From: Rhodothermales bacterium
GTDB taxonomy: Bacteria; Bacteroidota; Rhodothermia; Rhodothermales; JAHQVL01
Direction: 5' to 3'
DNA length: 64,000 bases
Assembly: GCA_041391505.1 (NCBI GenBank)
Contig: JAWKNW010000025.1
Span: 1 to 64,000 of the forward strand
Under the pieces are notes generated by a model, which made no database searches, was not told where the DNA came from, and saw only the letters and a program-made list of their open reading frames with translations. Numbering within the stretch: the stretch's first letter is position 1; every line of letters starts with the position of its first letter. Positions 1-8,829 of the stretch are shown in pieces. Both the position numbers and the translations under genes were made by a program.

Positions 1-75
1 GGATGGTCTGGGGCGCGGTGGTCGAGGTCCGGGAGATCCAGTTCCACCCCGATCCAAACGCGACGAAGGAATAAG

Positions 76-816
76 ATGATGCGCAGAACACATCTCTGTG
101 CGATCGGCATGCTGCTGGTCGCATCCCTGTGCCACGGCGTGCCGGATGCCGCCGCGCAGGAAGATCCGTACCCGGCGATGGCGCCGATCGACGCCTACCT
201 GATGGATCGGGACGCCGAGATCCAGCTGGCGCGAAGCGCTGCTCCCGACTCGCTCTCCCGCGATGCGACCGTGCTGGTGCTGGGCCGGCATGGTTACGAG
301 ACCGCCGTCGAAGGCACAAACGGGTTCGTCTGCCTGGTCGCCAGAAGCTGGATAGCCGCGTTCGACTGGCCCGAGTTCTGGAACCCGAAGATCCGGGCAG
401 CCGACTGCATGAATCGCCAGGCGGCGCGTTCGCTGGTGCCTGTCATCGTGTTGCGCAGCGAGGTGGCGATGGCCGGCCGCTCGAAGGAGGACATGCTGGC
501 GGCGATCCGGGCGGCGTACGAGCAGGGCGACGTGCCGGCCCTCGCCTACGGTGCGATGGACTACATGATGTCGAAGTCGGCCTATCTGACCGACATGGGC
601 GACCACAACGCCCCGCACCTCATGTTCTTTACGATGGGTCTGGAATCCGCGGATTGGGGATCGGGCGTGGCGAATTCACCCGTCATGGCGGCACCGTACT
701 GGTTCTTCTGGCCGCAGGATACCGCGCAGCTGGATGGCCTGCCGCCGATCAACGTATTCCTGGTCGGGGTGCCGACCTGGTCGGACGGTGCGCCGGCCGG
801 CGGGCAGGACCACTGA
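76..816 (+). CDS. Secreted hypothetical protein, 246 aa
   Basis: I do not recognise a named family. The N-terminus has basic residues, a hydrophobic stretch and an alanine-rich cleavage region ending near AAAQ at residues 25-28, so export to the periplasm is likely. The mature part is rich in aromatic residues and has two Cys (in FVCLV and ADCMN) that could form a disulfide, plus a GDHNAPHLMFF segment. AAGGA at 66-70 lies 5 nt before the ATG at 76; a second ATG at 79 is equally possible. The gene stands alone, with more than 500 bp of non-coding sequence after it. Real coding is supported by the signal peptide and protein-like composition; function is unknown. Confidence 0.75.
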   Translation: MMRRTHLCAIGMLLVASLCHGVPDAAAQEDPYPAMAPIDAYLMDRDAEIQLARSAAPDSLSRDATVLVLGRHGYETAVEGTNGFVCLVARSWIAAFDWPEFWNPKIRAADCMNRQAARSLVPVIVLRSEVAMAGRSKEDMLAAIRAAYEQGDVPALAYGAMDYMMSKSAYLTDMGDHNAPHLMFFTMGLESADWGSGVANSPVMAAPYWFFWPQDTAQLDGLPPINVFLVGVPTWSDGAPAGGQDH

Positions 817-884
817 GACGGGAGCCTCCTGGCTCAATTGCCTTGTGATCTTGCGCAGGCGTGTGCCCGGTTATCTGATGCAGG

Positions 885-998
885 ATGAAAGAAGCGCCGG
901 CATTTTACCGCAAGCAGGGCTACGAGGTCTTTCTGGAGCAGACAGATTTTTACAGCAGCGGTCACAGCCGTTTTGGACGCTGCAAGAGCCTGCGCTGA
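885..998 (+). pseudogene. Remnant of a GNAT acetyltransferase C-terminus
   Basis: A 37-codon open stretch reads MKEAPAFYRKQGYEVFLEQ and then a GHSRF segment. This matches the usual last strand-helix of GNAT N-acetyltransferases (AP-x-FY-x-K-x-GYEVF ... GH-x-RFFL). A stop codon at 876-878 sits just upstream in the same frame, and no acetyl-CoA-binding part precedes it. It is read as the surviving 3' end of a decayed gene. It is next to an inverted-repeat element (1038-1262) that may have taken part in the loss; that link is inference. Confidence 0.55.
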
Positions 999-1037
999 AC
1001 CTGGAGCGCCCCGGCTCTATGCAGACGTCAGAAACTG

Positions 1038-1262
1038 TTGAGAAATCAAAAAGGGTTGTCTTCCTGAGCCCCCGGCGCTTGCGACGGGGTTGTCGAAGGA
1101 CCTCCCGAATCACTCGCGCAGGGCTCCCATGAGCGTCTCACGGTGGTTCGAGAGGTCTCCCCGCGTTCGCGCGGACTCGCATTCATCACGCCCACCGCAA
1201 GCGGAGGGCGGTTCAGGATGACGCACCGAGAAGGATTTTTGAAAATCCCAACCGTTTCTCAA
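1038..1262. repeat. Imperfect inverted-repeat element A (about 225 bp)
   Basis: The ends are TTGAGAAA (1038-1045) and TTTCTCAA (1255-1262). Further in, the left side has TCTTCCTGAGCC and the right side GGTTCAGGATGAC, again inverted with a few mismatches. The inside carries GAAGGACCTCC and GAGAGGTCTCC, resembling the GAGACCTCC/GGAGGTCTC blocks of the element at 39869-40025. There is no reading frame for a transposase. It fills most of the gap between the GNAT remnant and the gene at 1354. It is best described as a MITE-like or structured intergenic repeat. Confidence 0.5.
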
Positions 1263-1353
1263 GGGGCAATCGGGTCTTGTCTCGTTGGGTGATGGTATTT
1301 ATGTTGTTTCTCAGCTGACACGTCCAGCTGAAAACCATTCATTCATCCGTCCG

Positions 1354-1866
1354 ATGCGTATCTGGATACTCGCCCTGCTGTCGCTCCTTGGTCCGGCGGC
1401 ATTTGCCCAATCGCCGGTCGCACCCGACGCCTTGCAGGATAAATTGATCGGCCAGTGGGTTATGACCGGCACGATCGACGGGGAAGACGTTACGCACGAC
1501 GTCGACGTCGACTGGATCCTCGGTCGTCGTTATATCCGCGTCCACGATGTATCCCGTGAGCGGGACGCCGATGGAGCGCTCGCCTATGAGGCGTGGATAC
1601 ATATCGCATGGGATGAACAGAACACTGAATACGCGGTCATGTGGCTGGACAATACCGGCACGACGAACTTCGCGGAAGAAGGCGTCGGACACGGGAAGCC
1701 CGATGGCGACACGATCCCTTTCATCTGGCGGTTTTCGGACGGGAGCGGCATCGACAACACGTTCGCGTACGACCGGGCGAACGACAGCTGGTCCTGGAGC
1801 ATCGATAACGTGGCGTCGTCCGGGCAATTGGCTCCGTTTGCACGTGTGACGTTGAACCGAAAGTAG
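1354..1866 (+). CDS. Secreted lipocalin-like/DUF1579-like protein, 170 aa
   Basis: The N-terminus MRIWILALLSLLGP followed by AAFAQ is a clear signal peptide, which favours the ATG at 1354 over an in-frame upstream start at 1285. The mature protein opens with LIGQWVMTGTIDGE and repeats short beta-strand patterns (DWILGRRYIRVHD, YAVMWLDNTG, FIWRFSDG), as in small beta-barrel proteins of the DUF1579/THAP4-like kind that measure a turnover or bind a small ligand. No catalytic motif is visible. A second protein of the same general type is at 49073. The next gene (1922) is close and on the same strand. The fold assignment is moderate; the role is unknown. Confidence 0.7.
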   Translation: MRIWILALLSLLGPAAFAQSPVAPDALQDKLIGQWVMTGTIDGEDVTHDVDVDWILGRRYIRVHDVSRERDADGALAYEAWIHIAWDEQNTEYAVMWLDNTGTTNFAEEGVGHGKPDGDTIPFIWRFSDGSGIDNTFAYDRANDSWSWSIDNVASSGQLAPFARVTLNRK

Positions 1867-1921
1867 ACGGAGGCGGGAAGAGCATGTGCGAACGACCGGA
1901 CCTACTCAAACAGATGTCTCG

Positions 1922-2266
1922 ATGCGCCCTGAAACATCCCTGCGTCTGGTAAAGACCGCCCACACGATCGTCTGGGCCTTTTTCGCCGGCTGCATCGTCG
2001 CCCTCCCGTTTTACGCCTGGCGCGGCGCGTTCGGCACGGCCTTCGTTCTGATAGCCATCACGTGCGTTGAGGTCGTCATCATCCTCGCCAACCGCTGGCG
2101 CTGCCCGCTCACCGACATCGCCGCCCGCTACACCGACGACCGGCAGGATAATTTCGACATCTACCTCCCCCTCTGGCTCGCCCGGCACAACAAGACGATC
2201 TTCGGCAGTCTGTTTTTCGCGGGGCTGCTCTATACCCTGGCGCGATGGCGGGGGTGGATGCCGTAA
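1922..2266 (+). CDS. Small integral membrane protein (DUF2784-like), 114 aa
   Basis: Two hydrophobic segments lie in the first half and one near the C-terminus. Between them is the block NRWRCPLTDIAARYTD followed by FDIYLPLWLARHNK. An RCPLT motif after the second helix is typical of small membrane proteins of the DUF2784 type, so this family is suggested but not certain. The ATG at 1922 is preferred. A GTG at 1886, with GGAAG 5 nt upstream, would add 12 residues. The gene for another small membrane protein begins 16 bp after the stop, so the two are probably cotranscribed. No function can be given. Confidence 0.7.
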   Translation: MRPETSLRLVKTAHTIVWAFFAGCIVALPFYAWRGAFGTAFVLIAITCVEVVIILANRWRCPLTDIAARYTDDRQDNFDIYLPLWLARHNKTIFGSLFFAGLLYTLARWRGWMP

Positions 2267-2282
2267 CGCAACCCATGAACGC

Positions 2283-2681
2283 ATGCGATTCATCCCCAAC
2301 CTCCTCTGGTTCGACTGCTCCGCCGGCGCGCTCGTCGGGGTGCTGGTACTGATCTTCAGCGGGTGGCTAAGCCGGCTCGAAGGCCTGCCCGAAGGCGTTC
2401 TGCTGTTCACCGGCGCAGCGAACCTCGTGTATGCCGCCTACTCCTTTTCGCTGGCCGTCCGCCCGGAGCGGCCGATGCGGCTGATCAAGGTGCTGGCGAT
2501 CGCCAACATGGCGTGGGCTCCGGTGTGCATCGGACTCATCGCGGCCTTCGCCGGCGCGGCGACGCCGTTCGGGTTCGTGCATCTCGGGGGCGAGGCCGTG
2601 TTTGTCGGCGTGCTGGGCGCGGTCGAGTGGCGGTGGCGGCGGGCACTTGCCTCCGGCCTTGCCGGGCGAAAAACGGTCTGA
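2283..2681 (+). CDS. Integral membrane protein, four helices, 132 aa
   Basis: The protein has four predicted hydrophobic helices (around residues 10-30, 38-58, 72-95 and 100-120) with short charged loops such as RPERPMRLIK. It begins at ATG 2283, 16 bp after the preceding small membrane protein. The open frame extends further upstream but that part is the shadow of the previous gene. No catalytic or binding motif is seen. It probably forms a pair with the gene at 1922. The family is not recognised with confidence. Confidence 0.7.
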   Translation: MRFIPNLLWFDCSAGALVGVLVLIFSGWLSRLEGLPEGVLLFTGAANLVYAAYSFSLAVRPERPMRLIKVLAIANMAWAPVCIGLIAAFAGAATPFGFVHLGGEAVFVGVLGAVEWRWRRALASGLAGRKTV

Positions 2682-2749
2682 AACATGCCCAACCTTTAGT
2701 GCCAGCCTGCCGTAGGGGAAGCGACACGCAGCGTTCACCCAATGGTCGC

Positions 2750-3601
2750 ATGAAGCAGTCGCGTTTCGCCGCAGTTCTTCTCGCTTTTCTGGCACTCACT
2801 CCGATCGCCAGCGCGCAGCATGCCGGCGACCCGCGTGCCGAGGAGGTCGCGTTCGACAGCCACGGTGTCACCCTATCCGGGACGATCGTCTTGCCGGCGG
2901 GAGTGCCGATTGATGCGGCGGTGGTCTTTATCCACGGCTCTGGAAAGCAGACGCGTAATCTGGGTCTGGCGGAGCGGTTTGCTCGGGCCGGCATCGCGGC
3001 GCTGGTCTACGACAAACGCGGCGCAGGCGCGTCCGGCGGCACCTACGAAGGCGAGCAGAGCGTCAGCGAGCAGAATATCGCCCTGCTGGCAGACGACGCG
3101 GCATCGGCTATGCGGGTTCTTACTGAGCACCGATCCCTCCGGGGGGTACCGATCGGATTCGCCGGCATCAGCCAGGCCGGCTGGATCGCCCCTTTGGCGG
3201 CCGAGAAAAGCCGGCTGGCCGACTTTCTCATCCTCTGGAGCGGACCCGTCTGCCGGGTGAGCGAGGAAGACATCTTCAGTAAGTACACCGCCGACCGGGA
3301 CAGCCGCGTCGCGCCGGCGTACGGCGAGGCGCTGCACGCGCGGACGGAGCCCTATGTCTGGCCGGATTTTCTGGGCAAAGACACCGACGCCGGCGAGAGC
3401 CTCGCCGCGCTGGGGATACCGGGATTCTGGCTCTTCAGCGACAACGACGGCAGCATCCCGGTGGACCTCTCCATCGAGCGGCTGCAGGCGCTGCGGGGCA
3501 GCGGCCATCGCTACGACTATGTCTTGTTCTCGGGGCTGGGGCACAACAACATCGACGGCACCTTCGCCACGGCCGTCGACTGGATCCGGCGCCTGCGCTG
3601 A
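2750..3601 (+). CDS. Secreted alpha/beta hydrolase, 283 aa
   Basis: This is a serine hydrolase of the alpha/beta fold, probably an esterase acting outside the cytoplasm. The signal peptide (residues 1-22, ending IASAQ) fixes the start at 2750. The oxyanion segment is VFIHGSGKQ (about 59-67), the strand-turn LVYDKRGAGASGG is typical, and the nucleophile elbow is GISQAG with Ser141. Asp231 or Asp233 in FSDNDGS and His265 in GLGHNN complete the triad. This layout is common in hydrolases related to dienelactone hydrolase and acyl-peptide hydrolase. The substrate is unknown. It stands alone between small membrane proteins and a T9SS protein. Confidence 0.85.
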   Translation: MKQSRFAAVLLAFLALTPIASAQHAGDPRAEEVAFDSHGVTLSGTIVLPAGVPIDAAVVFIHGSGKQTRNLGLAERFARAGIAALVYDKRGAGASGGTYEGEQSVSEQNIALLADDAASAMRVLTEHRSLRGVPIGFAGISQAGWIAPLAAEKSRLADFLILWSGPVCRVSEEDIFSKYTADRDSRVAPAYGEALHARTEPYVWPDFLGKDTDAGESLAALGIPGFWLFSDNDGSIPVDLSIERLQALRGSGHRYDYVLFSGLGHNNIDGTFATAVDWIRRLR

Positions 3602-3727
3602 ACGGCGGCCCGGCCGGGGCACAGGTGTTTTCCCCGGCGGGTAGCGTCTGCGGCGACACTATGGTGTTGGCTTGCGCGATGCAGGCCATTGCTTCATCTC
3701 CGTGTCAAACCGCATGTGGTGTTCGTT

Positions 3728-4651
3728 ATGAAATACGTTACCGCTCTTTTTGCCCTCCTTTTCGTGGCCGGCCTGCCGGCCGCCCATGCCCAACTCCTGG
3801 GCCCCATCGGAGGCTCCGGCGCCGACGGCGAATACAACCAGGCGGCCGACAGCCCGTTTTTTTTGCTCGACTTTTCGACGGGTTATTTCTACCTGGAAAA
3901 TTTCGAAGAGGACTTCGATGTGCCCGGCGTGACGACCGACCAGGGCAACAAGGTCAGCATCAACTACGGGCCGAACCAGCACGATTCCGTCGATTCCGAT
4001 GACGGGGTCGTCGACGGCAACGGTCTGGACGGCGACAACTGGTATTACGACACCGGATCGATCGGGGTCACCTGGACCTTCGACGCGACGGTGCTTCCCG
4101 CGCTGCCGACTCACGCCGGCATCGTCTGGACCGACGGCGAGGGCGACATCGTATTCGAGGCCTTCGACGCGGAGGGCAACTCGCTTGGGACAGTGACAGG
4201 CATGCACGCGTGCTGCGGCACCAGCGGCACTACGGCCGACGACCGGTTCTACGGCGTGATCGATGCCGGAGGTATCTCCGCGATCAAGATCTCGAACGCC
4301 GGTGGCGGCATTGAACTCGACCACCTCCAGTACGGACGGATGGACATCTCCAACGTGGCCATCGAAACACCCGGCTCGGGGCGTTCCGACGGGACCGCGC
4401 TGCATCAGAACTACCCCGAGCCCTTCCACGGACGCACCACCCTGGCGTTCGATCTGCCCGATCAGGCCCCGGTGCGGGTCGAGGTGATCAACGTACTGGG
4501 CCAGGTGGTTCAGGTGCCTTTTGACGGCTGGGCGTACCGGGGCGCGACGACGGTGCCGGTCGATCTCTCGGCGCTGCCGGGCGGCATCTATATCTACCGC
4601 ATGACGACGCCCTCCGGAGTCTTCACGCGCCAGATGGTCAACGCCAGGTGA
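3728..4651 (+). CDS. Secreted protein with T9SS C-terminal sorting domain, 307 aa
   Basis: A signal peptide (MKYVTALFALLFVAG to AHAQ) is followed by a beta-rich region of about 200 residues with an Asp-rich stretch (DSDDGVVDGNGLDGD) that could bind calcium. The last 75 or so residues are a type A T9SS sorting domain: HQNYPEPFHGRTTLAFDL, then VINVLGQVV, LPGGIYIYRM and a basic end. Such proteins cross the outer membrane by the Por/T9SS system and are cell-attached or released. The middle part, which includes MHACCGTSG, suggests a concanavalin-like or other sandwich domain, but I cannot name it. ATG 3728 is chosen for the signal peptide. Confidence 0.82.
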   Translation: MKYVTALFALLFVAGLPAAHAQLLGPIGGSGADGEYNQAADSPFFLLDFSTGYFYLENFEEDFDVPGVTTDQGNKVSINYGPNQHDSVDSDDGVVDGNGLDGDNWYYDTGSIGVTWTFDATVLPALPTHAGIVWTDGEGDIVFEAFDAEGNSLGTVTGMHACCGTSGTTADDRFYGVIDAGGISAIKISNAGGGIELDHLQYGRMDISNVAIETPGSGRSDGTALHQNYPEPFHGRTTLAFDLPDQAPVRVEVINVLGQVVQVPFDGWAYRGATTVPVDLSALPGGIYIYRMTTPSGVFTRQMVNAR

Positions 4652-4670
4652 GCGATCCAGCCGACGTCGT

Positions 4671-5144
4671 ATGTCTCCATACTACCAGCAGATACGGGTC
4701 CGCATCGGGCACCAACTTATGATGGTGCCGAGTGTCGCGGCGGTGATTCGGGACGAAGAGGGACGTCTGTTGCTGCAGCATAAGGCATCGGGCGAGGGCT
4801 GGAGCCTACCGGCCGGTGCGATCGAGCCGGGCGAACGGCCCGAGGATGCGTTGCGCCGGGAAGTCCGCGAGGAAACGGGTTTGATCGTGACCGCGCGCGC
4901 GATCCTCGGCGTTTTTGGCGGTGCCGCGTTCCGCTACGTGTATCCGAATGGCGATGCCGTCGAATACACCGTCGTTCTGTACCGGTGCGACATCACGGGC
5001 GGGCATCTCGCGGCGTGCGATGCGGAGACGGGATCGCTTCGGTTTCATTCTCGCGCCGGCATGCCGCTGCTGGCGCTGCCTTACCCCACCGAGCTGCTCT
5101 TCCCGGCTTCTGACATGGATATGCCGGCGGATCGGGCCGGCTAG
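4671..5144 (+). CDS. Nudix hydrolase, 157 aa
   Basis: The protein cleaves nucleoside diphosphates linked to another moiety, using divalent metal. The full Nudix box runs from Gly49 to Leu71: G-x5-E55-x7-REVREETGL, with the metal-binding glutamates at 64, 67 and 68. The preceding VPSVAAVIRDEEGRLLLQ is the usual first strand. Length is normal for a stand-alone Nudix protein. It starts 19 bp after the T9SS gene on the same strand. The exact substrate cannot be read from the sequence. An inner Met at residue 17 or 18 is an alternative start, but the upstream residues fit the family's N-terminal helix. Confidence 0.9.
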   Translation: MSPYYQQIRVRIGHQLMMVPSVAAVIRDEEGRLLLQHKASGEGWSLPAGAIEPGERPEDALRREVREETGLIVTARAILGVFGGAAFRYVYPNGDAVEYTVVLYRCDITGGHLAACDAETGSLRFHSRAGMPLLALPYPTELLFPASDMDMPADRAG

Positions 5145-5292
5145 TGGTCATATCGTGTCGGTGGTTCTGTACTTTGGACAGGCACGCCTCCCGCCAACCT
5201 TAGACATACCGAACGTGCACGATGCAGGCGATCGAACATCCCTCCGTTGATCTTGTCCAGGCCGGCGCGTCCCTCGCCGCATTCCCGTCGCC

Positions 5293-6873
5293 ATGCGTCA
5301 TCTGATCCTCGTCCTGGGCGACCAGCTGGATGCGGACTCATCCGCGTTCGACGGATTCAACCCCGAGCAAGACGCCGTCTGGATGGCCGAGGTGGCCGAG
5401 GAGAGCACGCATGTCTGGTCGCACAAGGCGCGCATCGCGCTGTTTCTCTCCGCCATGCGGCATTTTCGCGACGCGATGATCGCGCGCGGGAGGACGGTGC
5501 ACTACCGCCGGCTCGACGATGAGGGGAACGCCGGCACGCTGGCGGCGGAGCTGGCCGCCGCGGTGGAAAAGCTCCGTCCCGGCAAGCTGATCCTGACCGA
5601 GGCCGGCGACTGGCGGGTGCAAGCGTCGATCGAAAAAACCGCTTCAGCGCTGGGGGTGCCGGTGGAGATCCGATCCGACCGTCATTTCCTCTGTACGCGC
5701 GAGGCGTTCGCCGCCCACGTCAGCGGGCGCAAGCAGCTCCGGATGGAATATTTCTACCGGGAGATGCGCCGCAAGACCGGCGTGTTGATGGAGGGCGATC
5801 GGCCGATCGGGGGCGCGTGGAATTACGACGCCGAGAACCGCGGCGCCTTCGGCAGCGAAGGTCCCGGACAGGTCGCCGAGCCGGTCGCGTTTGTCCCGGA
5901 CGCGATCACCCGGGAGGTCATCGCGCTCGTCGAACAGCGCTTCGCCAATCATCCTGGCAACCTCGCCGGCTTCGACTGGCCCGTGACGCGCGATCAAGCG
6001 CTCGCGGCGCTGCGGGATTTTGTGACGCATCGTCTGCCGCATTTTGGCATGTATCAGGATGCGATGTGGCGTGCCCGCCCCGGCGACCGAATGCTCTTTT
6101 CCGGGGACGCGCCGGCGGCGTCTTTCGATCGTCGCGACGCCTACCTGTTTCACTCCCGACTGAGCGCCGCCCTGAACCTCAAATGGCTGGACCCGCGCGA
6201 GGTCATCGCGGCGGCCGAGGCGGCATGGCGCGACGGGCGAGCGCCTCTTGCCGGGGTCGAGGGCTTCATCCGGCAAATCCTCGGCTGGCGCGAGTACGTG
6301 CGCGGCATCTACGGACACTTCATGCCCGGGTACCGCGACCTGAACGCCCTCGATGCCGTTGAGCCGTTGCCGGCGTTCTACTGGACCGGCGACACCGAGA
6401 TGAACTGCCTGAGCCAGGTCATCCGGCAGACGCTGGCGTTCGGCTATGCGCATCATATCCAGCGCCTTATGGTCACCGGGCTCTACGCGCTGCTGCTCGG
6501 CGTCCGGCCGCAGGCCGTGCACGCATGGTATCTTGCCGTTTATGTCGACGCCGTCGAGTGGGTCGAACTGCCCAACACGATCGGTATGTCGCAGTACGGC
6601 GACGGCGGTTTGATGGCCAGCAAGCCGTACGTCGCCTCCGGGAAGTACATCCAGCGGATGAGCAATTATTGCGAGCGCTGCCGGTTCGATCCATCGAAGT
6701 CGACCGGCGACGACGCGTGCCCCTTCACGACGCTTTACTGGGATTTCCTGATGCGCCACGAACCGCTTCTGGCGAAAAACCCCCGCATGGCGTTGCAGGT
6801 TCGTTCGATGAAGCGGCTCGGACCGGCGGAGCGGGAGGCCATCCGGGCGCAGGCAGCACGATGGCGAGCGTGA
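5293..6873 (+). CDS. Cryptochrome/photolyase with iron-sulfur cluster (FeS-BCP/PhrB type), 526 aa
   Basis: This flavoprotein belongs to the prokaryotic (6-4) photolyase-related family. It begins with the alpha/beta antenna-type domain (MRHLILVLGDQLD) and continues into the all-helical FAD domain. Four cysteines are in the family's [4Fe-4S] positions: Cys372 (MNCLSQ), Cys460 and Cys463 (YCERCRFD) and Cys476 (DACPFTTLYWDF). The blocks HHIQRLMVTG and VEWVELPNTIGMSQYGDGG line the FAD pocket. Characterised members repair (6-4) photoproducts or act as blue-light receptors and may use a ribolumazine antenna. Length fits the family. It stands alone and faces a minus-strand gene that ends 43 bp away. 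Confidence 0.92.
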   Translation: MRHLILVLGDQLDADSSAFDGFNPEQDAVWMAEVAEESTHVWSHKARIALFLSAMRHFRDAMIARGRTVHYRRLDDEGNAGTLAAELAAAVEKLRPGKLILTEAGDWRVQASIEKTASALGVPVEIRSDRHFLCTREAFAAHVSGRKQLRMEYFYREMRRKTGVLMEGDRPIGGAWNYDAENRGAFGSEGPGQVAEPVAFVPDAITREVIALVEQRFANHPGNLAGFDWPVTRDQALAALRDFVTHRLPHFGMYQDAMWRARPGDRMLFSGDAPAASFDRRDAYLFHSRLSAALNLKWLDPREVIAAAEAAWRDGRAPLAGVEGFIRQILGWREYVRGIYGHFMPGYRDLNALDAVEPLPAFYWTGDTEMNCLSQVIRQTLAFGYAHHIQRLMVTGLYALLLGVRPQAVHAWYLAVYVDAVEWVELPNTIGMSQYGDGGLMASKPYVASGKYIQRMSNYCERCRFDPSKSTGDDACPFTTLYWDFLMRHEPLLAKNPRMALQVRSMKRLGPAEREAIRAQAARWRA

Positions 6874-6916
6874 TGTACAGGCGCCGGATGGGCCGATGAT
6901 CGGGCTGTTCGCGTGA

Positions 6917-8695
6917 TCAGCGGATGGTCATCGTATGCCGGAACGGCGTCCGGCCGGTCAGATAGACGTGCATCCCCTCGCCCCTGATGGTACCGTTGTG
7001 CACCGAATAGGCCTCGCCGTCGAGGCCGCGGAGGTTGTTGTGCGCGTAGGTGCCGGGGCCGATCTCGATGACGTCGTCGCCGGCGATGTACCGCGCCGTG
7101 CCCGACCGCAGGAAATAATCGTCGCCGTTGCGTTCTGGCGACACGCCTTCCAGCCGGCCGCCCTGGTTGAAGCAGCACTCGATCGTCACATCGACATCCG
7201 GCGGTCCGTCGATGTCGAACACGAGCGTGAAGGCGCCGTTGTCCTCCGCGACGGTGACGGTCGACTGTTGCACGACGGTATCTTTGGGCCGTTCGGGGAA
7301 GTCCAGCTTGCTCCAGAACCGTCCGTCGAGCGACTCGGTGAGGGGGTAGTCGCCGGCGGGGTTGCGCTTGTCCGCCGGCAGCGGCAGGTAGTAGTAGGCC
7401 TCTTTTCGCTCGGTCAGCGCGTAGCGGTTTCCGTCGATGGCGACGCCGTCGCCGCGTACGTAGCCCATGCTGAAGAAGGTGGTTGACACCCGCACGGAAT
7501 GCAGGATGGCCTTGCCTTTCCGGAAGGTGAAGAGCGTCGGGTTGTTGGAGCGCCCGGAGGCGACCTGGATCGGTTTGTCGTTGCCGCCGAAGATGGAGGC
7601 CGTGGTATCCGCGCGCCGGATCCGCACGAGCCCGGAGCCGGGCAGCGACTTCGTGTACGTCGTGGGCGGGTGTTCTCGGGGCTCGAGCCGGCCCAGGAGG
7701 ATGGGATCCTCCATGAAGGCGTACAGCTTGGTGAGTGCATGCCGCTCGAAGCCGGGGAACTCCTCGATCTGGTTGGCGATGGACGCGAGGAAATCGTCCT
7801 TGAAGTGGAGGGCCAGGTATTTGTACAGGAAATAATACCGGGCCATTTCGAGCGGGGCGTTCTGATCCTGTCGTCTGGAATCGAGCGTCACGAGGTCGCC
7901 GTTGGGCTCCAGATAATAGTAGGTGGCGACCAGGTTGCGCCGGGCAATCTCCATCAGTTCGGGGCGGTCGAGCAGCCGGCCGATCGTCACGAACGCGTTG
8001 CTTTCGACGAGCGCGTAGTTCCTGCTGCGCTCCGGATAATTCCCGTCCGCATTCTGGTAGATGCCTTCCGCGAGCCACTGGTCCATGCGACGCAGGTATT
8101 TTTCGTCGCCGAACAGCGCGTGGAGCCGCGCGAGCATCGCCGAGACCACCCAGCGGTGGTTCGGGGTGTGGATGCCGCCCGTGCGGACGGCCTCGCCGGC
8201 GCGCACCAGGAACGTGTCGAGCTTCTCCCGCACGCCGCCCGAGGCGTCGATGCCGGCCTGCTTGAGGATCTCCGCCGCCGGGATCATCTTCTCCAGAAAA
8301 AACGCCGTATCCGGGGGCGACTGCCGGTTTCCGCCGGAGTCCATCGTGCCGTTGGGGTATTGCACCTCGAGCAGCCGGTCCAGCAGGGAGTCCATGCGCG
8401 CCAGCACCTCGCCGGACGCGTGGTACGTCGATTTTGGATGGCAGTAGGAAGCGGCGTATGCGGCCAGGGCGTCGCTGAAGGTCCGGTAATACCGGATCTC
8501 GTCGTAGTTCTTTAGCGACTCGAAATACTGCGCCACGACGCGGTCGCTGCGCTCGATGATCCGGTCGAGCAGGGCGTCGTCGTGGACGATGGCCGGGCCG
8601 TTCGACAGCCAGCGGGCGAGGAGGCCGGCGTGGGTCGTCCCGGCCAGGCCGAGGGCGCTCAGTTTCAGGAATGTGGATCGGTTCATCGTGTCCAT
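6917..8695 (-). CDS. Heparinase II/III-like polysaccharide lyase or related protein, 592 aa
   Basis: The N-terminal two-thirds is helical and built like an (alpha/alpha)6 toroid; segments such as NHRWVVSAMLARLHALFGD and YPERSRNYALVESNA are typical. The C-terminal third is beta-sandwich-like. This architecture is seen in heparinase II/III-type lyases and in lyase-like proteins of unknown substrate. Catalytic Tyr/His/Asn residues of a lyase are plausible (NHRW, YYYLEPNGD), but I cannot assign them. The N-terminus MNRSTFLKLSALGLAG looks like a Tat-type leader without the full twin arginine, so export is likely. An internal start at Met4 is possible. The gene is convergent with the photolyase gene. 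Confidence 0.7.
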   Translation of the reverse strand: MDTMNRSTFLKLSALGLAGTTHAGLLARWLSNGPAIVHDDALLDRIIERSDRVVAQYFESLKNYDEIRYYRTFSDALAAYAASYCHPKSTYHASGEVLARMDSLLDRLLEVQYPNGTMDSGGNRQSPPDTAFFLEKMIPAAEILKQAGIDASGGVREKLDTFLVRAGEAVRTGGIHTPNHRWVVSAMLARLHALFGDEKYLRRMDQWLAEGIYQNADGNYPERSRNYALVESNAFVTIGRLLDRPELMEIARRNLVATYYYLEPNGDLVTLDSRRQDQNAPLEMARYYFLYKYLALHFKDDFLASIANQIEEFPGFERHALTKLYAFMEDPILLGRLEPREHPPTTYTKSLPGSGLVRIRRADTTASIFGGNDKPIQVASGRSNNPTLFTFRKGKAILHSVRVSTTFFSMGYVRGDGVAIDGNRYALTERKEAYYYLPLPADKRNPAGDYPLTESLDGRFWSKLDFPERPKDTVVQQSTVTVAEDNGAFTLVFDIDGPPDVDVTIECCFNQGGRLEGVSPERNGDDYFLRSGTARYIAGDDVIEIGPGTYAHNNLRGLDGEAYSVHNGTIRGEGMHVYLTGRTPFRHTMTIR

Positions 8696-8829
8696 GCGGG
8701 GTCGTCAGTCAGGGCTGGATTGCGGGGTTCTGCGAGAAGGGCTGGCCTGCCGGCGGCAATGTAAGGCTTGCGGCATGGAACGGGCAAAGCATGGCGGCCG
8801 GTTTGGCAATCCGGCGATGGGATGGCTAC

